DNA of 64,000 nt from Beroe forskalii (Eukaryota; Ctenophora; Nuda; Beroida; Beroidae). Where the stretch lies: the NCBI GenBank assembly GCA_011033025.1, contig WFMF01000038.1, positions 558,001-622,000 on the forward strand. The letters run 5' to 3'. Each line of letters begins with the position of its first letter. The first letter of the stretch is position 1. The notes below the pieces were generated by a model. The model was not told the origin of the DNA and did no database searches. It was given only the letters and a program-made list of their open reading frames with translations. This document shows, piece after piece, positions 19,600 to 31,495 of this stretch. Both the position numbers and the translations under genes were made by a program.

Positions 19600-22500
19600 G
19601 ATATCATTTCACCCCTTTCACGATCCATGGCAAGGAGCAGCTGCTGATCACAGCTTACGCTAAAGCCCTGGAAATCATCCCCCGTCAACTGTGCGATAAC
19701 GCTGGTTTCGATGCCACCACAATCCTCAACAAACTCAGACAAAAGCACGCTCAGGGTAGGTACCATGGTCAGGGGCATTAGTGGTATTCCCAGGTTATAT
19801 AATGGAGATATAATTGTAATTTTCTGAATATCAAATGCCATGAGAGATGGCATTATGAGACATGGCATCATGTCGCTTCATGTTGCTTCTCATTATATTA
19901 CTCCAGTAGCCCAGGCAAAGTCAGTATGCAACATTCGAGTGGACAAAGTTGCTCAACGGTTTTTGGTACTTCCAACTGTGCTTTATCGAAAAAATTCACT
20001 GCCCTTCCGTGAATCGACGTCATGGGTGGTGCTACGGCCACGCCCATTTTTCGCATGGTGAAACAGCTGTAACTCCGGTTCCTTTTGGAGTTGAGAGCAA
20101 ACGTACCACCTTAAAATGACCGCAATGGACACATTATGCCAGGCGGATGATGGTTTTGAAGCCCTCAGACCTTTCCTTTTCGAGTTACAGCCAAAAAACT
20201 GATTTTCGTCACCCGCGAGCCAACGCAAGGTAAAAATCGTAAATTTCGTTCCTTTTGGAGTTCAGCATGAAACAACCAGGTTAAAATGACCGTTATCACC
20301 CAATTATGAGGAATAGATGAAGGTTTGGAAGCCTTACGACCTTCTATTCTGTAGAAAATGCACAAAAATAGGGATTTAAAAGCAGCTACAAAGCCATCGG
20401 ACCTTATCGAAACTATATCATTTTTTCTCCCCATAATCCAGGATGTTAATAACGGTTACTAGCCCTTCAGATCATGTAGAATCGATGTAGCTTTATCACG
20501 ACATCTGATCTTGATGGCGATCTTGAAGTCCATATTAACCACGCCCTTTTTAAGGTCACGTGCTGGCTTGATATTTCATAACTTAGCTCAGGAAGGTCAT
20601 AGAACATAGAGACTTTGTTTTGGACACCAACGAAGCACAAAGGCCATGTTTGTATACAACTTGTTCCTTAGCATATGCTTTATAATACCCAGGAAGATAT
20701 TTATGGGTGAAGAACTGATTTTCGGAGCACCAGCAGGACATAGCAGAGTCGATTTTTGTATATTGGCCCAGGCAAGTCGTTGACACTTCGTTTTGGGTGC
20801 AAATGAATTGTAATAGCCATGTTTATGTACAACTTGTTAATAAACTTTATAAGTATATACCCTCAAATGTTCAGCAAGAGAGTTATGGGCAAAAAAGCTG
20901 ATGTTTCGATGGGTGTCCACAGGGCAAAGTGGAGACGATTATTGTATCTTAGCCCAGGAAGATCGTAGAGACTTCACTTTGGGCGCACTACACAAATGGA
21001 GTGCTATGGTCATGTTTATTCTATTATTACAACTTGCTACTTTGCTCTATGCCCTAAAATGGTCAGGAAGGGAGTTATGGGCAAAAACTGATATTTGGGC
21101 ACCTGTGATGCATAGCACCTTCCTATTGTACCCCTTTTCCACTTGCATTTTGCAATGGGGACCCAATTAGATTGAACCTGCTGTAGGCAGCCCGTGGTCT
21201 AATCTAGTATTGAGTTTGAGTTTGGTGTAGTGGAGGTATTTTCATCTACATAATACAACGGTGCTGCAATATGATGAACCATGTCTCTATTGATCATATG
21301 TCTCTAAAGATCATATAGATCTCTATGTAGATCAGGAATGTTTCTCAAGAGGCTTCCAAGTTGAGGATGATCAATGCAAGAATTTATCGGCAAATGAGTG
21401 ACTTTACATTGATTTCGTGAGGGTTGTTGCTTTTTTTATTCATTTGGGGTACTTTGAAACAGCAGCTTCCGAGTCAAGGGTGATCATAGAAGAAGGATCC
21501 TAGGTCGTTTTTGGATCTGGTACATTGTCAGATCTTTCACATATGCATTGTGCATAATCACATACCGCTCTCTACGCCTCTGGAGGTACATCAGACCAAG
21601 CCTCTTCAACCTTTTCTAGAAGGATATCCAATGATGTTGTGCATGTGAAAGCTCATCCAGTTTCTTCATGGCTAAAATAGGCACTTCCCAGTAGCACATC
21701 CATTGATGATGTGCAGCGTGTAAATCTTTTATTTGATCTTAAAAAGTTAAAAGAAGAGAAATGGCCATGTTTATCTAGAAATTGTTAGAAAAATTCGTAT
21801 GTAAAAGTATAAACATGGCTACTGGGCTTCTTAGTTCTTATGCTCTTATTAAAGACCAAGACGAAGTCTCTACGTAGGCAGCAACCCTCACAAAATCGCT
21901 GTACAATCCCTCATTTGTCGTCCTTTGTCAGAGTTTGTGGAATGCTGTTCTAAAAGAAAATTATGTCCTCCATCCTTTGAGGCATTCAAATCAAGACTGA
22001 CATCCAACCTCTTGCCTTGATCACCCTCAACTTGGAAGCCTCTTGATCTACCTCCAGTTCTAGGCTACACTTCACCAAACTCAAACTCAATACTAGATTT
22101 GACCAAGAGCTGCATACAGCAGGTGGTATTATAAATCAATTAGTAATAGGGTCCTCATTGCAAGCGGACAAGGGGTACAATAGGAAGGTTCTATGCATCA
22201 CAGGTGCCCACTGCCCAAATATCAGTTTTTGCCCATAACTCCCTTCCTGATTTCCTGACCATTTTAGGGTCCGACATGTTTATTAGCAAAGTAGGAAGTT
22301 GTAATAAAAGAATAAACATGGCCATTGCACTCCGTTTGTGCTCTGCGCCCAAAGCGAAGTCTCTACGATCTTCCTGGGTTAAGGTACAATAATCGCCTCC
22401 ACTTTGCCCTGTGGACATCCATCGAAACATCAGTTTTTTTTGCCCATAACTCTCTTGCTGAACATTTTAGGGTATATATAAAGTTTATCAACAAGTTGTA

Positions 22501-23781
22501 CATAAACATGGCTATTACAATTCATTTGCACCCAAAACGAAGTGTCAACGACTTTCCTGGGCCAATTTACAAAAATCTACTCTGCTATGTCCTGCCGGCG
22601 CCCCGAAAATCAGTTCTTCGCCCATAAATCTATTCCTGGGTATTATAAAGCATATGCTAAGGAACAAGTTCTATAGTTGTATACAAACATGGCCTTTGCG
22701 CTTCGTTGGTGTCCAAAACAAAGTCTCTATGTCATATGACCTTCCTGAGCTAAGTTATGAAATATCAAGCCTGCGCGTGACCTTAAAAAGGATGTGGTTA
22801 ATATGGACTTCAAGATCGCCATCAAGATCAGATGTCGTGATAAAGCTACATCGATTCTACATGATCTGAAGGGCTAGTAACCGTTATTAACGGATGGACC
22901 TTACATCCTGGAGTATGCGGAGAAAAAATGATATAGTTTCGATAAGGTCCGATGGCTTTGTAGCTGCTTTTAAATCCCTATTTTTGTGCATTTTCTACAA
23001 AATAGAAGGTCGTAAGGCTTCCAAACCTTCATCTATTCCTCATAATTGGGTGATAACGGTCATTTTAACCTGGTTGTTTCATGCTGAACTCCAAAAGGAA
23101 CAAAAGTTACGATTTTTACCTTGCGTTGGCTCGCGGGTGACGAAAAATCAGTTTTTTGGCTGTAACTCAAAAAGGAAAGGTCTGAGGGCTTCAAAACCAT
23201 CATCCGCCTGGCATAATGTGTCCATTGCGGTCATTTTAAGGTGGTACGTTTGCTCTCAACTCCAAAAGGAACCGGAGTTACAGCCGTTTCACCATGCGAA
23301 AAATGGGCGTGGCCGTAGCACCACCCATGACGTCGATTCACGGAAGGGCAGTGAATTTTTTCGATAAAGCACAGTTGGAAGTACCAAAAACCGTTGAGCA
23401 ACTTTGTCCACTCGAATGTTGCATACTGACTTTGCCTGGGCTACTGGAGTATATGTGTTAATGAGAAGCACCACTTTTACTAGTTTTCTCATGATTCATT
23501 GATTTTTGTCATGTTTTATTGATTTAATCTAGGCTTCAAAGAGTTAGACACGTTGCACTGAATTTCAATTAGATATTGCAGGCGGCAAGTGGATGGGAAT
23601 GGACATCACTTCGGAGGATATCGCCGATAACTTCGATGCGTGTGTGTGGGAGCCGTCTATCGTGAAGCGGAACGCTCTGACAGCAGCCTGCGAGGCGTGC
23701 TGTGTCATCCTCTCCATTGACGAGACCGTGAAGAACCCGAACAGCAACTACCAGGCACCCAAGGAGCTACCGGGAATGTAA
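19600..23781 (+). CDS. CCT7: CCT7 (TCP-1 eta) like, last two exons only
   Basis: The first visible exon, 19600-19755 (its start is uncertain; a polypyrimidine tract ends in AG at 19599), encodes [20 protein letters not shown] followed by [20 protein letters not shown]. The second, 23582-23781, encodes [17 protein letters not shown] and ends with [20 protein letters not shown] and a short tail. The donor GTAGGT and acceptor TTGCAG join in frame across Gly-Gly. This matches the C-terminal equatorial domain of the eta subunit of the cytosolic CCT/TRiC chaperonin, which folds actin and tubulin. The usual Gly/Arg-rich eta tail is replaced by [15 protein letters not shown]. The other roughly 430 residues are not seen upstream, so this could be a 3' fragment, a diverged paralogue, or a gene with remote exons. 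Confidence 0.75.
19884..23472. repeat. 3.6-kb imperfect palindrome filling the CCT7 intron
   Basis: GCTTCTCATTA and ACTCCAGTAGCCCAGGCAAA on the left are mirrored at 23430-23472. The match continues inward in order, block after block (19900-21390 against 21960-23450), up to a loop at about 21400-21950. The arms contain tandem modules: about 165-bp units with CCTTTTGGAGTT and CATTTTAA, and about 190-bp units with CATGTTTAT, AACTTGTT and GTTATGGGCAAAAA. The ends lie 128 bp from the upstream donor and 109 bp from the downstream acceptor. It resembles a foldback element. No transposase is encoded. Confidence 0.85.
21890..22060 (+). pseudogene. non-LTR RT C-terminal relic near palindrome loop
   Basis: One frame gives [16 protein letters not shown] and, after a frameshift, [12 protein letters not shown], the standard W-N-x-L ... 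F-K-x-x-L tail of CR1/L2-group ORF2. Its last 60 bp are mirrored at about 21330-21390, so the relic was part of the sequence that was duplicated in inverted form. Confidence 0.5.
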
Positions 23782-23953
23782 CGTGATCAGGACTATCCGC
23801 TATTATCAGGATGCAATTCAGGCGATATTTGTTATGAAGTGTATAATTTGTATTTGATATTTTTATATTTAAAGTATCGCATCTTTAACTGTACGGCTAA
23901 CAAGTACATCTTTTTAACTGGTCTAAGCAGGAAAAAATTCAGCATACTTGCAA
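23782..23953. other. CCT7-like 3' flank
   Basis: AT-rich sequence after the stop codon, without a clear AATAAA. It ends where the GGGCCATCC-type repeat begins. Confidence 0.4.
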
Positions 23954-23954
23954 G

Positions 23955-24310
23955 GGGCCATCCATAAAGGACGTCCGCAAAATTGTGGCTATTTTATACC
24001 CCTCCCTCCCCCCTTGTCCGCAAACGTCCGCAACCTGAAATTCCCCCCTCCGGACGTCCGCATTTTCATTCAAAACTTTCGAGTTTTCAGTCATCTCTTT
24101 ATGCCCGTTTTCTCAAATATGGTGACAAAATCAACTTTATCATTTTGACTCAATGACAAAAATCAAAATTGTAAAAAGTCGACTATTTTCTAGTAAAAAG
24201 CTAGTCAAGTTTACCAAAAATTTCATAATTGCGGACGTTCGCATTAGGCTACACAACCCCTACGGCCTACGTCCGCATTGCCCAATCCCCCCCGCACGGA
24301 CGTCCCCAGG
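23955..24310. mobile_element. truncated MITE, word GGACGTCCGC
   Basis: Starts GGGCCATCCATAAAGGACGT, then repeats ACGTCCGC(A) at least five times together with CCCCTCCC tracts, and carries GCGGACGTTCGC towards the right. The expected right terminus (complement of GGGCCATCC) is missing, so the copy is truncated. The terminus closely matches that of 53805-54190 although the internal word differs. Confidence 0.6.
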
Positions 24311-24544
24311 ATTGCCCCCAACGAAATGGAGTTGTCAAACGTTGCCTGATCCTCTCGCCTTCGGTGGGCGCGCGCCGCTTTTCAGTTTGCCGATTCGCCA
24401 AAGGCGGACAACGTCTGACAAAAAATGAGAATTACATTCACGACTCTCACGTCAAATTCAGGTTCATTTTCACTTGACATTAATACTCAACGTACAAAAT
24501 ACAATTACAATGTAAAATGACGGTTGTGTAAAGTTGGAATCGAA

Positions 24545-24870
24545 CTTGGAGCTCCAGTTTTGTTTGCGCGGCGTAAGTTTAAGTTTGCGCGGCGATATTT
24601 TTAGTTTGTGCGACGATATTTTTAGTTTGCGCGGCGTAAGTTTTAGTTTGCGCGGCGTAAGTTTTAGTTTGCGCGGCGTAAGTTTTAGTTTGCGCGGCGT
24701 AAGTTTTAGTTTGCGCGGCGTAAGTTTTGGTTTGCGCGGCGTAACTTTTAGTTTGCGCGGCGTAACTTTTAGTTTGTGCGGCGTAACTTTTAGTTTGCGC
24801 GGCGTAACTTTTAGTTTGCGCGGCGTAAATTTAAGTTTGCGCGGCGTAAGTTTTAATTTGCGCACCGTAC
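24545..24870. repeat. 21-bp minisatellite (TTTGCGCGGCGTAAGTTTTAG)
   Basis: About 15 copies of a 21-bp unit built on GTTTGCGCGGCGTAAGTTT. As 21 is a multiple of 3, both strands stay open (a Lys-rich frame on minus, a Ser/Leu-rich frame on plus); neither has any other sign of coding. Confidence 0.9.
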
Positions 24871-24899
24871 AGACATTCTGTATATTTAGGTCGAGGCCC

Positions 24900-25790
24900 T
24901 GACCTAACTTGTCAGACGCTGTCTTTCGCCTTCGGCAGGCATGCGCGCGCGTCCGCCTTTACCAGGACTTCAGTTCTGAGTTCCGCGCGGTGCAACGCCC
25001 CGTGGAAAAATGCACTTGAGTGAAAATAAGAGTGTCTTCTATCCATAAAATAAAAAAGGATGAATAAATTATGCATGCATGGCTGATTTTAGCTTTCCTG
25101 GTGATTTGCCCTAACCAGGGCCCTGGTTACGCGCACAGAATGCGCGGCAAGCGACACCCCTGGTTAGGGGAATTGGAACCTGGTGATCATAGCCAGACGT
25201 TGCCTGCCCCATATTTTTTTCAAGTCGGGGCGCGCGCGCGAGGGGGCCAGGCAACGCCTGGCAAGGTGATCATGAAACCAGGCTCGCTGACTGAGCGGTG
25301 CGCGGCGCTCGGGAGGGTCTATCGTCAATAAACAAGTTTTAACGGCCTTATTGCACTTGCTAAACATTGTCAGTACGATGTATGTCGTACGATGTATGCC
25401 TTCGGCGGGCGCGCGCGCGCCCGCCGAAGGCGATGGGGTCAGGCAACGTCTGACAAGCTAAACACATGTATCACTGTGTGGACTGGCTCGCCCGACGCGG
25501 ACACACACCTATGCAGTATGCGGGCTTACGAATTGTTGCACAAATTGCAATACATTAACTCCACTCTCCAGCAGTTCAGTAGTTTCACAGGAAATGAAGT
25601 GAATTTTTATGATCGTAGTTGTTGGTTGTCTGACGTTGACAGACCCTCTCGAGAATCAACGCGTCAGCGGGTCATACATCGTACGACAAAGTTGTTGGAT
25701 TTCAGACTGATGCTTGTGGGTTCATTCAGCAAAAACAACTTGTCTAAGTTCTACAGGGCTGTTTAAAAAGAATTAAAAGAGCCAGGTGTG
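24900..25790. repeat. GC-rich word repeat (CAGGCAACGTCTGACAAG, GCCTTCGGCGGGC)
   Basis: Words CAGGCAACG(T/C)CTG, TGATCA, CCAGG and the long GC palindrome around 25400-25430 (GCCTTCGGCGGGCGCG and its complement) recur in both orientations. The same words (TTGTCCGACGTTGTCTGACC, GCCTTCGGCGGGC) appear inside the 37.65-38.3 kb element. An open frame through 25392-25766 has no recognisable product. Confidence 0.5.
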
Positions 25791-26410
25791 GTCTCGACGG
25801 GCGATGTCCGTCCCTTTCTTCTGACTTGTTGTTGCGGAAGGCGCAAAGTGACGTCCAAATGTGGAACGTTGCGCTGCGCGCGCGAGGGTAGGGTAACATC
25901 TTCCCCTAACTCCGTGCGTGTAACCAGGGTCCTGGTTAGGGCAAGGTAACATCCTACGAGGTGTGGTCCCAAGGCCTGCAAAAGTTTAAAGTTTCCCTTG
26001 GAGGGAAAAACGGCTAGTGTCCCATATAACTCTGGGCTCTTCATTATCTATGATAATGACGTCAGTCAGAAAAATATAGTTAAGCGCACCTAGCGCTTTA
26101 AGGACTAGGGTTAGGGTCGACGGGCGATGTCCGTCCCTTTCTTCTGACTTGTTGTTGGACAAGGAAGGCGCGGAAGGCGCAAAGTGACGTCCAAATGTGG
26201 AACGTCGCGCCGCGCGCGCGAGGGTAGGGTAACATCCTACGAGGGTTAGGGTCACGATTAGGGTCAGGATTTGTTAGGGTTAGGGTTAGGATTGAGGTTA
26301 GGGTTTTGGTTAGGGTCATGGTTAGGTTTAGGATACAGAAAAATTGATCTTTAGGTCTGTGACGTCACTCAGCCAGAGTTATATGGGACACATACCGGAA
26401 AAACTGTTTC
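25790..26410. repeat. inverted-repeat element with TTAGGG centre
   Basis: Inverted ends around 26008 (GTGTCCCATATAACTCTGG) and 26370-26405 (its complement), each next to TGACGTCA(G/C). Between them lie a copy of CGACGGGCGATGTCCGTCCC (also at 25797) and, at 26220-26335, degenerate TTAGGG repeats. No coding content; short ORFs here are repeat artefacts. Confidence 0.55.
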
Positions 26411-27673
26411 TTATCTATTGTGAGCAGTGGGGACAACAAAAATCCATTAAAATTTCTAGCAGCCCCTTTTATTAATTTTTCAGTTGCCTTTTCGATCCAA
26501 GAAAACTTTGACATCAGAGTTATTAAGATCTGTTGACCATTCATGATGCATTTTGCTCAATGAAGAATTCTTTAAGTTTAATTCTTTAATTGGTGTGACA
26601 CAAAGCTGGCTAGCATGATTTTTATTATTTGATAACCATGAGCACTTAAAAATGAAACAAAGTTAGAATACAGGAAAAAATCCAGTATATACAACAAGCA
26701 ATTTTGGATGTGTAGCTGTGAACTCATGCACTATTTTTGTCCTCATCAAATCATGGCATGGTTGCTAATATGATCAATAAAACAATATTTCAATGAAACA
26801 GTGACATAGACATATAGGCAGTCTGGAGGTACACCAAGTTTCCTTTAGCAGACCTTAGGTAGACTCATCCTAACCCTATCCTTGACCCTAACATCAACAC
26901 TAGTTGGAATGTGTCTATGTACATGTAGCCTTTCCTAACTATCTGTAACATGATGTGCAAAAAAATTCTGCACTAGATGAAGATAATTACGAGGGATTCT
27001 TGGCTCGACAGTTGGCAATCTATTGCCTATATATTTCAGTTAGGATAGTTGAGGATGTGTTATGCCCTTCTTGTCCTTGCTTGTTGTTTCATCTATTTAT
27101 GATTGATCCTGTTAAGGTGTAGTTTTAGCCTCACCTGAATAGTACTGGCTTGGTCACATGAATCAAATCTCAAAACTTTAGTTCATGCATTGTGTAGGCG
27201 ACAGTTCACATATTCAAATCAATAGGGTTTTAATACCCAACTTTTTTTTCAATCAAACCAGCACAATTCAAATGCATCAGGCATAATCATTTTTTCATTT
27301 CTAGGTTATTTGGTCTAACTGGACATTTGGCCTAACAGCTGAAATATGCACAAGTTCGAATTTATCTATCTCCTCTGATCCTATCCATTGTTAGGCCATC
27401 TGTCCAGTTAGGCCAAATGACGGAATGCCCATTTTTTCCAAACCATTGGCCTGTAAAATCTGCCCTTAGGCCCATAATTTTGTATAAATAGCTGGAGGAC
27501 TTGAGTAATACAGGGGTGCAAGGCCCATGTCATGAAGCCTGAGGTTAAGCCCCAGTCATATCCAAGCCCTAGGGGCGTAGCCCCTGGCAGTTGGGTAGGG
27601 GCTAGGGGGTCAAAGCTCCCACAAAATTTTGAGAAAATGAGACATTTTAAGGCCATGAGAGCAAATCTAGCAA
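26411..27673. other. gene-free stretch
   Basis: No exon, tRNA or strong repeat was recognised. A GGGGCGTAGCCCCTGGCAGT fragment at about 27570 resembles the inside of the hAT-type elements. Confidence 0.4.
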
Positions 27674-27679
27674 TAAGAA
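27674..27679. other. 6-bp target-site duplication, left
   Basis: TAAGAA immediately before the left terminus AGACACGG; an identical copy follows the right terminus at 32158-32163. Confidence 0.9.
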
Positions 27680-28334
27680 AGACACGGTCCCAGAGGAGCC
27701 CAGTGATTTCTTTGAAAGGGCTGTTTTACCAACAGTCAGGCAATGTTTGAGCTGTTTTAGCCCGACTGCACCCAGGTACGTTTGTCATGTGATAGTCATG
27801 TGACTGAACAGTGAATTCAACAAATTGACTGCCCTACCAGCAGTGAAGAAAGGAATGAACTGTTTTAGCCTGATTGCACTGAGAAATTTTTTGTCATGTG
27901 ATAGTCATGTTACTGAACAGTGAGTGCTTTGATTTGACTGTTCTTCCAGCAGTGAAGGCAAAGGAATGAGCTGTTTTAGCCCCACTGCACCCAGGTAGGT
28001 TTGTCATGTGATAGTCATGTGACTGAACAGTGATTGACTGACTGTCCTACCAGCAGTGAAGGCAAGGAATGGGCTGTTTGAGCCCGACTGCACCCAGGTA
28101 CGCTTTGTCATGTGATAGTCATGTGACTGAACAGTGATTGCAAATTGACTGTCCTACCAGCAGTTAAGGCAAGGAATGGGCTGTTCTAGCCCCATTGCTC
28201 GCAGAATTGAAATAGCATTGTACATTGTATAGGACATGTGACTGAACAGTGCAGGCAACGTTTATGCTTGTTCTGACCAAGGTGGTACCTGTTGATGATC
28301 TACTAACTTAATTATGTGTTATACTTACACCATG
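27680..28334 (+). repeat. left TIR with about five tandem units
   Basis: Units are recognised by CTGAACAGTG and the CCTACCAGCAGTGAAGG block at roughly 110-bp spacing. The innermost unit diverges into ATTGTATAGGACATGTGACT, and the TIR ends after GTTATACTTACACCA. Confidence 0.85.
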
Positions 28335-29918
28335 TAAGGAAGTACATTACACAGTCACAGTGTTACACCCCAAAATTCTTATACACACAGTAGCAAGAGC
28401 TTCAGACGGGAGGGGAATAATAGTTTGAAATTGAAACACGGCATGTAGTAGGTGCATGGTTACAAGCCACGAGAACATGCATTATATGTACTTTAGAGGC
28501 GTTAGACAAACACGCAGACATTATGAAGCCCTGTCGACAGCAAAGCTGGAGACATTTAGATGATTTAGAGTGCAAGGCTTAAGCGAAGCTGAGCCGCTCT
28601 AAATTATATTTCTGGTGAGTTTGAGCCTCTAAAGTAAACTTTAAAGATCAGTTGTTGACAAGTTGGAAATTTCAATGGGGAGTTAGTTTTTTTTTTGAGT
28701 CAGATCAAAATATCTTGGTGGGTCTTCAGCCCCTATCTCCCCCTGGGAATTACGGCCCTGCTTAATAAACCTATAATTTGTTCAAAACATGATCTGACAA
28801 TAATTAAATGCTTGAAATCATTGATTAAATCTTTATCTTTGAACTATCATATATTTTTTGTTGTTTAACATCATAATATAAAGATGCGTTAATTGAAAAA
28901 GGAAAAACAATCAATGAAACATTTAGTTTTCAAACATCAAAAGAGGTAGATGTACTAAGTAACTGATTAAGATTAAAATGATCATTATTTCAATGAGCTA
29001 AAAACTCGATATGGAGATGCTTGCTTCAATCGTAACCGAGCACAGTTTAATGGAACCCACAATGGATATCTCAATATTGGACGGATCCTGGTATCTGAGG
29101 TTTCAACTTTGGTTTTTCTAAGCGCTCCTGCACACTTACAGGTACCAGCCCAATTATATTAGTACCTATATTGTATTCATTCAGTTCAAGATTTTTAAAT
29201 TCATTAAGAAAAGGATAGAAATCATTAAGATCAAAACTTCGTAGCTTCTATTGATGTTATTTTAATACAAGCCACGGTCATCAACTAAATGCTTAAATGA
29301 GGTCTTAAGTTCTGTAACAGGGACAAGTCGAACTTGCCTCTCAGCACCTTCCTACATTGATGTTCTGTGCTCACTGATCATCTGCTTTAACTTGATAAAA
29401 TTTTCTCTGTATACACATTCGACCTGCAATGTAGTAATCTAATGATCATATTGTATTATGTGTACCCTCTCAAAAGTCACATGAGCACCGCATTTTAATT
29501 TTTAGTCATACGAGACTTATTAAGTGACCCTATCCATAATATGATAAATGATATAAACTCATGAAGATGCAAGTTACCTTGTGTGCTCTTTTTTCTGTCC
29601 GAGTGATTTCAGGAGGTGATATCCTTCCCAGGACATCATCCGACTATACCAACAGACGTCCCTGTCTGATTTCACCCATTCTCCTTCCTTACACCCCCTC
29701 TGTTTTTTTCCATACACAAGACACGTATCTGTTTCCTGATTAATTCAAATAGTTAATAAATGGTAATTATCCAATAAGCAAATTCTAAACTTGTAGAAAG
29801 CCTGGTTTAATAATTGTACTTTGTTATCAATGAGCAATTAGAGTCTGAAGAGTCTGGCAGGTCCGTTAGCAACAGGGATGCGGGAAGGAAGCGTGGAAGA
29901 GCCCAAAGACTGAAAAGG

Positions 29919-30213
29919 CCTGGGGGTACTTTCCTGGTAGACTTAAGTCAGAAAATCGACTTAGGATCGTTCACATATCACGTAATCACCTAGGGGGAGG
30001 GAGGTGTTTCCAAATGATTACGTTACATGTTATTGTAACAAATACAACTACTGTAAACATGATTACGAGGGGGAGGGGGGTTAAAATCGGCCAAAAATTG
30101 ATTACGTAATATGTGAACGATCCCTTAAGAAGAAAGTTAATTGCAAATTTACACTACAATTTTGACTTAAGTTCGTTTTCTGACTTAAGTTCGTTTCGGA
30201 AAGGACCCCCTGG
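29919..30213. mobile_element. palindromic MITE, word GACTTAAGTC, with a nested insertion
   Basis: CCTGGGGGTACTTTCC on the left pairs with GGAAAGGACCCCCTGG on the right. Inside, GACTTAAGTC-type words recur next to CAGAAAA(T)CG. It is interrupted by a second element at 29964-30123. Both lie within the interior of the 27680-32157 element, giving three nesting levels. Confidence 0.7.
29964..30123. mobile_element. 160-bp nested MITE, word TTACGTAATCA
   Basis: Starts GGATCGTTCACATATCACGT and ends with the complement of that (ACGTAATATGTGAACGATCC), flanked by CTTA on both sides (29960-29963 and 30124-30127). GATTACG words and G-rich tracts fill the interior. The right-hand terminus recurs at 61443-61468 at the end of a satellite. 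Confidence 0.8.
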
Positions 30214-31495
30214 TCTATTAATCAATGGTCGTTAAAGCTCAGTGAATTCGGCTGACAAAAACCTTGATCAGTTCAACTCAACGTTAAAATCCATCGCCAA
30301 AAAGCAATGCCACTGGCCACATGAAGGCAGTCCAGAGCAGGACGAAGATGCCAGCTGTATGCGGGGCTGTGTTGAAAAACACAGTTTGTACGAACAGTAG
30401 CCGTTCGTTTCTACACCACAAGTTTTACTGTAATAAACAGGGTATGTAGATCCATCCCCTGTTTAGTACTTTAGTATAGTTATATTCCTGCGGAGTTGGT
30501 GTAATAATTTTAAGGTGTTACACCAACTCCACAGACACATGGTTGATCATATTATGAATTATGATCGACTTTTGTCTTTGGAGGTAGGTACTTTTGTATG
30601 TAGATGACTTGAAAATTATTATTTCGGAAGCGATGAAAATAGGAATTGTAGATAATATGTCCAAACTATCGATTTTCGGGCTTTTGACGTCTCCTAATAT
30701 GATGTAATTTTGACGCCGGAAACGAAAGAAATATAATTAGAGAGGATGTAAGAGCTATTAGCTGTTTGATGATTGCGTTTAGATTAGCATATATTATGTT
30801 CATAATATTATGCTGCCAATTGTTACCCAGAGATATGGACTGTCCAAACTGGCAAACTACGGTAGGTACATCTGTACTGTAGTCTGTAGATTAAAATCAG
30901 GCGATAGGGAATTATATAATATTTAAGTTGCATATAGCTATTCATGGTGTCAGCCCATTTCACGAACAAACATCTTATGTCCACACAAAAATGTTAGAAT
31001 TTTGGACAAATAAGGACCGAAACCTCTCCTTTCTCTCATCACGTCATGCTGATGAAAAAACTCGTCGCAGTTGACAAGGGAGGGAATGAGGATCTTGCAT
31101 GATCTGCAAGTTAACCGCTTTGCAATTTCAATCGAATGATAGTCAAATCTTCTTGATATGCATTAGATTTATAAAAAGTTCCTTGAAGCAGCAGTTTTGT
31201 CATGTACCTGAGAAGTAAAGAAGTGTGATTTTTTTTACCATCGATGTTTGATTTTATCAGGTCAGATTTGATATATCATCGACCATCGATTTTAATAATT
31301 TGGTATTATGCACTCGGCCTGCTCCTCGTGTATTTATTAAAATTATTACCCAATACTCCTCATGCAATAATTTTTATTAGCGCATTCTCAGTTTTCTAAG
31401 AGTTGTTTATTATTTCCATCAGTTATAAAAGTATAAACTTTTTTTTTGCCCTTCATTTTACCCTGACAACTGCAGTAATCGCAATGTAATGTAGT

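Noticed and set aside
24470-24902. Lys-rich 131-codon and Ser/Leu-rich 122-codon frames
   Set aside because: By-products of the 21-bp array (multiple of three), with no flanking exon structure.
25392-25766. 124-codon frame as a gene
   Set aside because: The N-terminal part is the GC-rich word palindrome; the remainder matches no family I recognise and has no splice or promoter context.
29561-29743. Signal-peptide-like ORF (MKMQVTLCALFSV...)
   Set aside because: An Arg interrupts the hydrophobic core, there is no splice partner, and it lies within a non-coding mobile element.
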